Of a stretch of DNA of 64,000 nucleotides, positions 13,031 through 22,018 are shown in pieces. The stretch covers positions 350,717 through 414,716 of the forward strand of contig VFFE01009189.1 of the NCBI GenBank assembly GCA_008921705.1. The letters are read 5' to 3'. The first letter of the stretch is position 1. Each line of letters begins with the position of its first letter. The notes under the pieces are model-generated. The model was not told where the DNA came from, made no database searches, and was given only the letters and a program-made list of their open reading frames with translations. This DNA is from Burhinus oedicnemus. Taxonomy: Eukaryota; Chordata; Aves; Charadriiformes; Burhinidae. The position numbers were made by a program, and so were the translations under genes.

Positions 13031-13841
13031 AGCATAAGCATATTTTTGAACAATTTACTGAGGAACTTTAGTTCTTCAGGTTTACATCTCACAAAATTTC
13101 CTTGAATTATTTCTTGTCATTTAACTGGGACCAGGACGTGGCCCACAGGATGAGTATAGTTTGGCTGAAATTCTTTTTCTCTTGACATGGCTCTTATTTA
13201 GAGTTCCGTAATACCTGTAGAACATATGTTCTCATTTTCAGAATCCCCGGAGTCTAGGAAAAACATTTGTTTTCCACATCAATCCTGAGTCTATGCTGTG
13301 CCAACTGAACACACAACAAAAAGCAAAAGAAGAGAAGAGGCAAGAGTGACCTTGACTAAACTGATAGGAATTCAGTGCAAAAGAGGCCATTTGCTTCTGT
13401 CTGAATGCATGCAACCTCTCCAGCACTGACAGCATCCTTGTTATTACTAGTCAAAGACTTCGAGGCCATCACTGGCTAAATAATCACTGATATCAAATAG
13501 ACACGTGCACTACAGCTGTAACCCACATGGTGTGCTTGCCTCTCTCAGCCCAAATAATGGAGTCAATAAAGGCAAGGAGAAATGAACTCCGTAATTCCAC
13601 TATGTCCTTCCTACTTGCCTATACTTTTTAACCAGTCAGCAAATCAGTTCTTCCCTGGAAGTCATTTCTGTGTCCAAGAGTAACCCTTACTCCAACAGCA
13701 AGTCCAACAAGGTATTGCTAGAAGCTTGACAGGGTTCTTTCTGAGGAGGAGAAGAAAGGGGAGAAAATTGAGAGGAAACAAAAGGATAAATCACCTATTA
13801 GAAATCAACATTAAAAAATAGAGATGAAAACTGATTGCACT

Positions 13842-13985
13842 TTTATTAGTGGCTTTTGTTTTCCAGTTAGATCTCTTCCTTGCTTGATTACAGATATCCA
13901 CTATTATATTTGCCCCATTAACTTAAACTAATATAAGTTTTTTTTTTCCTTTTTTCTTTTTTTTTTCCTTTTTTTTTCCTTTATT
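13842..13985 (-). terminator. Candidate NRG1 polyadenylation signals
   Basis: AATAAA occurs on the minus strand at 13,980-13,985 and again at 13,842-13,847. The first lies just beyond the last recognisable 3'UTR block and just before a long genomic A-rich run (13,938-13,979 in transcript sense), so cDNA evidence for an end here could be confused with internal priming. I cannot choose between the two. Confidence 0.35.
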
Positions 13986-14443
13986 TTAAATAGAGTATTG
14001 TGTTCAAAGCCTCAGCTAACCTAAACCCATTTTCTAAGGGATAACTAGAACAATTAATATCTGGAAAATAATGAAATGGCAGCTCCTAGTGATTACAAGC
14101 TGACCTCTGATTAATAATATATTTGGTTTAAAATCACAGTATTACTCTCTTTCTATAAGTAACATTATGTAATGCAGGTTGGCTTTTTTTTTGTTTGTTT
14201 GTTTTTGTTGTTTTTTCCTTTTTTTTGTTATTCTGCTGTAATTAATAGTAGCATGCTGTTGGATCTACTATTACCCCAGTGCTCAAAGAAGCAAACCTTT
14301 TGGCTGGCAGAGAGCAGACAAAACTCGTTTCATATACGGAAAGCAACTAAAACTTCTTATAGAAGAAAAATTTTTGTTGTTTTTTCAGCTTTTTTTTTTT
14401 TCCTTTTTTTTTCTCTGTGTGTGTGTGTATATATTTTTTTTTT
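13938..14443. repeat. Three T-rich tracts (A-rich in the NRG1 transcript)
   Basis: Long T runs broken by C or G lie at 13,938-13,988, 14,184-14,228 and 14,371-14,443; the last includes a short (GT)n and TATA stretch. They fall in or at the end of the NRG1 3'UTR. They also create chance plus-strand reading frames rich in Phe, which are not genes. Confidence 0.85.
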
Positions 14444-14895
14444 CTGGTGGGGTGAGTATGGTTGGAGTGCCATTACAGGGCTTTTTGATCTGGGGATTCT
14501 ACAACAAGCGACCAGAGGGACTTCTGCAGTTCTTGCAAATCATACATCCAGTCATTATAATGCAGTGCACAAAAAAGCCAGGAAAACTGAGGGCTAGAAG
14601 GTTTTGCAAAATACTATGGGACAGCAATCATTGTAACTGTACAAAACTTGCTCTCAACATAACATAACATAAAGGCACCATTGATATCTTTCCCCATTTT
14701 GAAATACTGTAAAAAATTGCTACATATGGCACATAACACATTTGTACATACGTATATTTAATTTATAAAAGTTTTTTTTCCTCTCCTGTTTTCTATCAGC
14801 GGAATTGCTAAAATAAAATAAATTGTTTAATTTAAAGGTGGAATACTTCATTATATAAAATAAAGTTTTACATGTGAATCTATGTGTTTTATGTT
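13980..14895 (-). other. NRG1: NRG1 3'UTR
   Basis: Downstream of the stop, the minus strand is AT-rich and resembles the human NRG1 3'UTR as I recall it over several blocks. Examples are a block near 14,700-14,780 reading AATTAAATATACGTATGTAC, the ATGTT repeat near 14,655-14,672, a block near 14,230-14,280 containing AGATCCAACAGCATGCTACT, and one near 14,030 reading AGAAAATGGGTTTAGG. The match continues to about 14,000, so the UTR is at least 0.9 kb. Three T-rich tracts on the plus strand (A-rich in the RNA) interrupt it. The exact 3' end is not determined. Confidence 0.8.
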
Positions 14896-15547
14896 TTATA
14901 CAGCAATAGGGTCTTGGTTAGCTATCACACTGGACAACCTTGCTTGCAACTCTTCTGGTGTGGAGAAGCGATTTGCCGGGTTAGTCCTATTTTCAGCCAG
15001 CCGGTAGGCAGCAGCTGGCTCCAGACTGGTCACCATGGGATTCGGTATGCTCAGGAACGGTGTATCCTCGCCTATTCTTTCGTCTTCGGTTTCGGTCTCA
15101 GAGCTACTGCCCTCAGAGCTCGTGTCGGAGTCCACTTCCACCCTGCTGGAAATGTGGCCATTGGGCTTTGTTCTTTTGACCCTCCGGCTGTTGGTGAGTT
15201 TCTCTGGAGGCTCCTCTGCTGGTTCATACTCCTGTGTGGTCTCATACTCCTCATCCTCCACTATCCGCAGAGGACTTGGCGGCAGGCTGTTGCTCTCGTG
15301 GGCGGCATTGTGGTGGAAGGAGTTGAACTGCTGAAGGTGGTGGTCATACTTCTCACGTAGCCGTGGTGGAGTCACCAGGAGCAGCGGTCGCTCCTCTTCT
15401 ATGAAGGGACTCACCGCCACTGAAGGGACGGAGATGGTCAAGCTGGAAGCCGGTGGCAACATTTTGGAGTGGGGGGACTTGGGAGAAGTTGGAGTGTGGA
15501 AATCGATGGGTGACATGCGAGCTGGTGTGGTCATAGCTGAGACATAC
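14896..15547 (-). CDS. NRG1: NRG1 last coding exon, 'a' tail and stop
   Basis: The acceptor ends in cttcag. One base completes Arg, then 216 residues follow to TAA at 14,896-14,898. Landmarks in order are YVSAMTTPARMSPIDFHTP, EEERPLLLVTPPRLREKYD, QFNSFHHNAAHESNSLPPSP, LRIVEDEEYETTQEYEPAEE, RRVKRTKPNGHISSR, ETETEDERIGEDTPFLSI, FSTPEELQARLSSV and the terminal IANQDPIAV. This is the long 'a' tail of the precursor, needed for correct trafficking and shedding and reported to bind LIM kinase 1. The open frame continues upstream of the acceptor to 15,888, but that part is intron. Four close substitutions (HSKML and PPASS where relatives read PSEMS and PPVSS) are noted as a finding. Confidence 0.98.
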
Positions 15548-18500
15548 CTGAAGAAAAGAGATGGGGAAAGGTTGCAAGCACAGGAGCGGTGGTGACATGT
15601 GAACACAGCTGCTCTTGTGGGCTGGGAAGGAAAAGGCAGGGATCCCTTAAGATCCCCAGCATCCTGACACACGGCTACCAGGGAAACTTTCCTGTTGCTA
15701 TTAATCCTATAAAACTGCTGACTTCTGGGACTCTGGACAAAAACGTTTGAGAGTAGAAGCACAGCAAAGCCCCCAGGTTCTGTTTGCCTCAGAAGAGCCA
15801 TGGAGATGCTGTAAATTATTTGCCAGAATAACTTCTTGGAATGAATCCAGGAATGTGATTCAGAGCAGTGGGTGGCTGCCAGAAACAAAATGCATTTGCA
15901 AGTATTTTCTCAAAAGGAAAATGGGTGCTGCACTTCTGGCAGGAGTTGACCAGAACCTGGGGTCCACACAGAGAGGAGGAGAGAAAGGAAGGGAAGCATG
16001 GGACAGTCCTCTTGGGGCTTCACCCTCTTCTGGCAATCAGACAGTCTCAGACTAAGGAGGAAAGCAATGTTTGGACAAAATCTATAGCCAGGTTCTGCTA
16101 ATTTTAATCATGGGGCGTAGCAGATTTGCAGCACTGTCCCAGCAGCTTTGCACTGCTCCACTCCTTGGGTGCTAGTTACCCTGGCTGGTAGGTCTATCGG
16201 CAAAGAAACATGGAATGTTATTTGTCTTTGTGTGGGAACAAAAGCTGACAGAGAGGACTGTCTGGCCTAGTGATCATGATTGCTCTGCAAAATCTGCCCC
16301 TGTTCCTTCATAAGTTTCTGTGGGAAGGGTAGTGGGTCAAAGATGATTTCTGAAAATCAGGCTCAGGTGCCAGTACAGAGCTTGTCCCAAAGGAAGAGGA
16401 GAAAAAATGTGAAACTCTTAGCTCGTTTGACTCAGCGGAGCTCCATGAGATGCTATGAGGTCATGCGGATTCATGCCAGGTGAGGATCTTCTGCCTGAAA
16501 CATCTTGATCAAAGGCACAGTGCCCAGCATGACATTTTGCATGGTTTGGCTTTGATTTTGTTCTTATCCTAAATTCACCTGCTTGAATTTCATCTATGTC
16601 CAAATTTAAAATCTTTCTAAGCTCCGTCTTTTACACAGGCCCATTGAGACAAGTTATATGGCTATGATTGATGAAGTTACTTAGTTTTTCATTAGTGATT
16701 TATTTATGAGTCTGAAAGTATTAAAATAAATCTGAATCCAACTTTCTTCTCCAATCTATGACTCAGTTGTACATATTACACTTGATTAAAACAGAGTTAT
16801 TGGATAAAAGAGAAACCAGGACAGATCTTGAACTGATGTGTAGTAGAGTAAACCGATTTCAGTAGAGGCATATTGATTTACGTCAGCTGAGGAACAGGAG
16901 AAAGAAAAACAAAACTGGAGCTATGCATGGGAATTAATCCAGTTGGTTGCTAGTGAGAGTAGAGGGCAATGAATAGGTTTGTGCATTGGATGAATGAAGT
17001 CATTCTTTATTTTTCTTTTCATCCCTTTCACATTTTTAAATAGCCATTGTCTGAAAAACTGAGGCCTTTCTACTTCCCCAGCTGATACAGTGTGGGACAT
17101 ACATCTTCTTGACACACTGGATTTTAGCTAAACTGGTTCAGTTAATGCACTAAGTTAGTTAAATGTGTTCAGCCTACTGTTCACGCTTCCATCAGTGTCA
17201 AGTTACTCATACTGGGATGTTGTACATTCACACTTTTCTGGTGTGTTCCCCCACACCATAACAGGGCAGTGCTAACAAGCTGCAGTCCACGAGCTGAGGC
17301 ACAGGAGCCAAATACATGCAGCTCTAGCCCATCCCAAAAGGAAGGTTAAAAGGCGATAGATTTATCCAGCTTCACGGCCAACAAGAGGTAAACCATGCTG
17401 GCTCAGTGAAAGGGGATCAGAGTGCATCCACGGCCAGCTGACAAGCGTTAACTAGTTACATGCTGCCAACTTCATCATATAGTCCAGCCTTTCATGCAGA
17501 GATGGTATTTTTTGATCTTCTCTCCTGTAAGATGGCTAAGGACTTTCTAAAATATAGGTACTTGGGTCCCCTGCTTGTGTAAACATGTGTTAGGGCATGG
17601 GATCCAACAAAAAACCAAACCCTTGTAATGTCTATTCTACTTCATTTCAAAATTGTGAAGTAGCTGGGGACTGGAGGGTGGAGGGAGCACAGCACAGCAA
17701 TATTTGATGGCTTCAGGAAGTAATTTGTCAGCTCATACATTCCTTTATGTTTCAGAGTAATTTTTAGTTGCAAATAACTCTCATTTTCCCCCTTATATAC
17801 ACACACATACAGGCAATCCATCTCAGAAATAATCTGCCATGTACTTCCTGCTTGCTAAAAATAGATGAGCCTAATTTAATGCCCAGGGAACTATCTTCTG
17901 CATTCCAAATCAATCATTCCAGGCACAGGCTAGGCCATCACTGCCTGGTGAACTATCACGGAAACATTGCTGCTTTTCACCTGTAGCATAATCTTCAAGA
18001 AACACAATAATTGATGAAATGCCTTCTTTCTTCTCATCAAAACGGAAAGGCACACGCTCCTTTCCCTCCCCCCCAAATCTAAACAGCTCATACCAGAATG
18101 ATGCTCCAGGTGTTCCAGGCAATGTGGGAAGACAGCGTGAATGACCTTTGCTTCTCACACGCAGATGCCCAAATATACTAAACTGTAATATTTGCCTTCA
18201 GTGGGTGTGTGGCTGTGCATCCTGTACTGTTCCCAGGCAGGAGACGATGCAGTATCTACTGCTATAGGTCCTGATCCAGCAAAGCACATGCTGAGCTCTA
18301 GCCAAGTGAGTAATCTCGCTGATTTCAATGGAGCTACTTGCACAACTGTAAGTTGATCTTGTTGAAGTGCTCAGCTGGATTGGGGCCATGCTGGTTTGTG
18401 TCATGTGAGCCACCTATCTTAAAATTAAATTCCACGCTAAATAACAGGTAACTTTGTTATAAGGAGGGAGCCAGTTTGCGATGCTTAGTGGTCATACAGG

Positions 18501-19569
18501 CCTTATTCAGACAGCCCTCAACCATGATGCCTTATCCACTGATAAACAGTTGTTCTTTGTGTAGCAAGGGGAGTACCACAGAAATGGCTTTTGCTGTAGT
18601 TGCACATTCATTTTTCTGGAAACCACAATTTGTCTCCTACACAACTCTGTCTCCTTGGGGATTACCTGGCTGCATTTTTGGCATCATGGACATCTCACGA
18701 GATCAAATCCCTTGTGATTTCACAATGCTCAGAGAATTGGTCCAGTAATGCTTTGTTTTCCTTTTCTCTGCCTCTGTTTGTTGGGAGCAAAGCTAACTTA
18801 AATGTCTTGTTTCTTCTCAGTCTTTCTTTTGCTACTCTGGGGCCATCCCATGCTCTTGAGATAAAATCCTAGCCTAAAGCTGAGAAGACGACTTCAGTTA
18901 AGTTTTCTTGCAACTGACGCATTTCAAGGCAGACCTTAGGTACTGATGAAGAGCCTTTTCAGAGAAAAAAACACTTTGTTGGAAAACTGGCCAGCTTATT
19001 TCTAACTACTCTTGATTTAATAACAACCTGGGTTCTTCTGTCTTGCACTTTGTGTTCCTTGCTTTTATTTAATAAAAAGTCAGGGGGAGTTTTTGAAGGA
19101 GATAATGGGTTTAGGAGCTGGAATCCCCCAGAAAGTAGGTGGCAGCAGAATTCGTGTACTGCTTAGAAGTCTTTAGTGCCCCTCTCCTATGAATCAATAC
19201 ATTGCTTTTTCCCCACCTTTTGTGTTTCACAAAATCCCTCAGTTTTCTCACTTGTTTCTCCTAAGAAAATGGTAATTAAGCAAATATATGTTTTACTTTA
19301 CAATGGAAATTTCTGACAAATTACTTCAGTGGAGATTATCCAAATATGAACTGTTGGCTATTAGGAATAAATCCAGCAGAGGCAAGAAGGGAAGAAATAC
19401 TTTTGGTAGACTTTAAACTACTACCAAGCTCCCCACCTTTACAAATGAGGAGATCTGTGCCCTACATGAACAGCTGCACTGTTGGTTTTCCTCCTGTGTT
19501 CCCAAGCTTTGAAACCACCTGGGAACACAAAGCCTTGCCAGCTGAAAGCAATGAGGTGGTGTGTCCTAC
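15548..19569 (-). other. NRG1 intron before the last coding exon
   Basis: About 4.0 kb. It contains the palindromic MITE-like element at 18,268-18,388. I looked on the minus strand for the alternative 'b' tail known in mammals and saw no convincing match. The open frame just upstream of the last exon (15,548-15,888) does not resemble neuregulin. Confidence 0.85.
18268..18388. mobile_element. Palindromic MITE-like relic, copy 2 (both ends kept)
   Basis: The terminal arms GATCCAGCAAAGCAC (18,273-18,287) and, inverted, AATCCAGCTGAGCAC (from 18,367-18,381) match at 12 of 15 positions. Between them lies TGATTTCAATGGAGCTACTT, the centre of the same repeat as the copy near 12,931. The near-complete inverted symmetry fits a small non-autonomous DNA transposon. 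It sits in the intron before the last NRG1 exon. Confidence 0.6.
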
Positions 19570-19773
19570 CTTTCACTATGAGGAGAGTCTCGGTAGGAGT
19601 CAGGGGTCTCCCTTGCATGCCGGAGGAAGCTGGTGCCTTCCCGTGGTCCGCCGATGCCATTGAGGCGGCCCCGGGGCCCCGCTGGGCTGGTGTGCCTGCT
19701 GTTCTCCATGGAGGAGCTGACAAGCACTGAGTGGCTTTCGGAGAGGATGCTTTCGGTGTGTCCATTACTCCAG
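19570..19773 (-). CDS. NRG1: NRG1 cytoplasmic exon 3
   Basis: The exon is 204 nt, with acceptor ctccag and donor gtagga. It completes Ser and encodes 67 residues plus AG of Arg: WSNGHTESILSESHSVLVSS, then ENSRHTSPAGPRGRLNGIGG, then FLRHARETPDSYRDSPHSE. The text is clearly the neuregulin tail. It is one codon shorter than the mammalian Thr-Gly-Gly-Pro stretch (here Ala-Gly-Pro), as in chick from memory. In mammals an alternative 'b' tail can follow this exon; I could not recognise its coding sequence in the next 4 kb. Read-through of this donor meets a TAG at once. Confidence 0.95.
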
Positions 19774-20284
19774 CTGGAGAGCAGCAATCAGGAAAGGAGA
19801 AGAAGGGAGGGGAGCATGAGAGGGTGCTTCAGTGGCAAACGCAGATGAGCAGAAGTTTAGCCAGGGGAAAGGAAGGGCTCTGTTGCTGCTCGGGATGTGC
19901 AGCAGAACCTTCAGGTTGGTAACTGGGGCTGCAGAGTTTTGTGAATTGTATTAATCCATAGGCATTGAGATTATTTTTTATGTGTGGATAAAAGGAGAGG
20001 GAAGAAGGGCTTTCCAGTTGCCAGACCTGTCACTGGTTTAGCAGTTTGCATATACTAAAATTCACTGTAAAAATATTGGAATGCCATTCACTCAGTAAAA
20101 ATCTTTGTAAATTCCTGGAAAGATAATTACTTCAGTGACATGACATCAAATATTGTTAGTCTTAAAATGAAAACACTACAGGGAGCATTGATTTTTCTGG
20201 GTTTGTTTTTTTACACATCTTTTCAGTTTTGCAACAGCAACAGATCCAATATTACAGGTGCTGTTTGCCTTTCCCCTCCAGTAC
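19774..20284 (-). other. NRG1 intron between cytoplasmic exons 2 and 3
   Basis: A short 511-nt intron bounded by gtactg and ctccag. I see nothing else in it. Confidence 0.9.
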
Positions 20285-20415
20285 CTCTGACTGGGTGTCT
20301 GGGTGACTGTCACGGAGTGATGTGTTGTTGAAGTGTAGTGGCTCGTAGAAAATGAGGTCTCTGTTTCTTGCTCGATGACATGCTCGCTGGAGATTACGTT
20401 TTTTGAAACGTACTG
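20285..20415 (-). CDS. NRG1: NRG1 cytoplasmic exon 2
   Basis: The exon is 131 nt, with acceptor tttcag and donor gtactg. It encodes 43 residues plus AG of a Ser codon: QYVSKNVISSEHVIEQETE, then a Ser/Thr/His-rich stretch TSFSTSHYTSTTHHS and VTVTQTPSQ. It belongs to the 'a' type cytoplasmic tail. The last complete residue is Gln where mammals (and chick, as I recall) have His, so the junction reads TPSQ-SWSNG. The apparent continuation through the donor (Arg-Tyr) is intron. Length and phase match the mammalian exon as I remember it. Confidence 0.95.
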
Positions 20416-21891
20416 CTGAAAAAAACCAGACAAACCTCAGGTTTACAAACTGTAATTCACAGCACATTTGCAGACATAATTTCCAGTCCTTCCCCCCTTC
20501 CCCCTAAGTCACAGTTTTTTGCATGTGCCAAAGCACAAACTTTGTCATTTAAATACAGGCAGAAACCACATTGACGCACTTGAGCACATTCATGTACACC
20601 TCTGCATACATAACCCATCTAAAGTAGGAGGAAACAAATGAGGAAATTAGCAAACGACTGGATCCCAGTCAGGCTATAAACAACATATGTATTTAACATG
20701 GGAATGAGAAGTTCACATGGATAGACACCTGAAAATGCAACCCCTCCCTTTACTACCACATTCATCAAAAATATGGTTCTCTGATGCAGTAGTTAGCAGT
20801 AGCAATTGTTCTTTGCAGGATAAGAATCTGGGCAGGAAATGGCTATATCTAGTGCCCATGGATGCAGCATCAGGGCAGAACTACTCATCAGAGCATGATC
20901 TGCAGAATGGGCCAAAACCTCCTGAGATGGGTCTGGAGGTGTACAGTGCCCAACCTCCCGCACAGCTTTCACCTAGAGCCCCCCCAGTGCTGTCGCTGGA
21001 AGAACTCTCCATTCTCCTCAGTGGAGAATCCTGGTTTCCTCTCTCAATAATCTGACTATGGATTCAGGTCTTTTAAGGGGAAATATTGGAAGCTGAGCTC
21101 TTCTGAAAAGGTGTCTTGGCCTTAACCAAGGTCAGTGGGAGTGATGTCATTGACTTAGCAGAGCCAGGGCTCACCCCTGCTACGAGCTGTCATGAATATG
21201 TGGAGCAGGAGAGCGGGGATGGCTTGATGCAGCAGGAAGCCAATGTTCCCCCCAGGCACCAAGCTTCCCTGGGAAAGGGAATAGAGGAGGAAGCAGCTAC
21301 AGGCACTGTGAGCCCTTGCCACTAAGGCCAAGGGGCTTGGCCAAGGGTTAGTTGAAGAGTAACTCCCTGCTCTGCTCTGACAAATGGCTGGGGAATCCTG
21401 GTTAAGTATCTGCCCCAGCCCTGTCTCCCCAGTCACTGCTACTGTCCAGGTGAGATCTTCGTTCAGACTTTTCCCCCTGAGTTCATAACGTCACATTCCT
21501 GATCTGAGGGGGCTGTCCCTGCTCACTAACCATCAGGCCAAGGGCAGTAGGAAGAGAAAGACATGTGTGTTTGAAGAAACTGATCCCTACAGCACTTAGC
21601 CCTGCTGTAGAGCTGTTAGTATTTTTTTCTGAGGTGCTTTTCTTGCTTTTGGTGTCCTAGATCCACAGGCACAGCTGCAGCACTGAGACATGTGCCAGTA
21701 AACTGGCCATCTGCAGAAACGTATCTCATTTTACTGCGTATATTTTGCAAAGTCCCTAATTGTGGAAAAATGGTAGAGAAAGCCAAGAGAATTCAGTCAC
21801 CAGCCTGCAGCAGGTAGAAGTTTAAAATCTGCAGGGTGGGCTTTGCTGTGGCACTGACACTCTAAGCTGAAATGCGGGCAGTAAAACCTAC
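20416..21891 (-). other. NRG1 intron between cytoplasmic exons 1 and 2
   Basis: About 1.5 kb, bounded by gtaggt and tttcag. The middle is relatively G+C rich and gives overlapping chance frames on both strands. No coding or repeat element is recognised. Confidence 0.88.
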
Positions 21892-22018
21892 GTTCACCAG
21901 CTGGACGTTATCTGGCGGCGGGTTGGGGTGGTGTGGCCCGTTGGCCATGTTCATCACATTGTTCCTTTCCGAGCGCAAGCTCTGCCGAAGGCGATCGTGC
22001 AACTTTTTCCTCTGCTTC
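21892..22018 (-). CDS. NRG1: NRG1 cytoplasmic exon 1 (basic juxtamembrane region)
   Basis: The exon is 127 nt, with acceptor cacag and donor gtaggt. It completes Lys and encodes 42 residues. They start with the basic cluster KQRKKLHDRLRQSLRSER, then NNVMNMANGPHHPNPPPDN, and end VQLVN at a codon boundary. Together with KTK from the previous exon, the run of Lys/Arg just inside the membrane is the stop-transfer signal. It has also been implicated in nuclear entry of the released intracellular domain. Val-Met-Asn-Met replaces the mammalian Met-Met-Asn-Ile, in line with what I recall of chick. Confidence 0.96.

Larger units (their letters stand above)
10001..13937. other. Non-genic DNA flanking the NRG1 3' end
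   Basis: No gene is recognised. It contains a MIR-like relic (12,165-12,290), one palindromic-element copy (12,931-13,030) and a possible distal NRG1 polyadenylation signal at 13,842-13,847. Confidence 0.75.

Noticed and set aside
14172..14597. 141-codon and overlapping 97-codon plus-strand frames rich in Phe
   Set aside because: They are produced by T-rich tracts antisense to the NRG1 3'UTR, with no protein-like character.
14884..15360. 158-codon plus-strand open frame
   Set aside because: It is the exact antisense shadow of the NRG1 last coding exon, which is certain by homology.
15548..15888. Upstream extension of the NRG1 last-exon frame as extra coding sequence
   Set aside because: A clean acceptor (cttcag) precedes the first neuregulin residue, the phase matches the previous exon, and the extra residues do not resemble neuregulin.
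18198..18413. Possible 'b' tail similarity in a minus-strand frame
   Set aside because: The resemblance is slight and the DNA belongs to a palindromic repeat relic.
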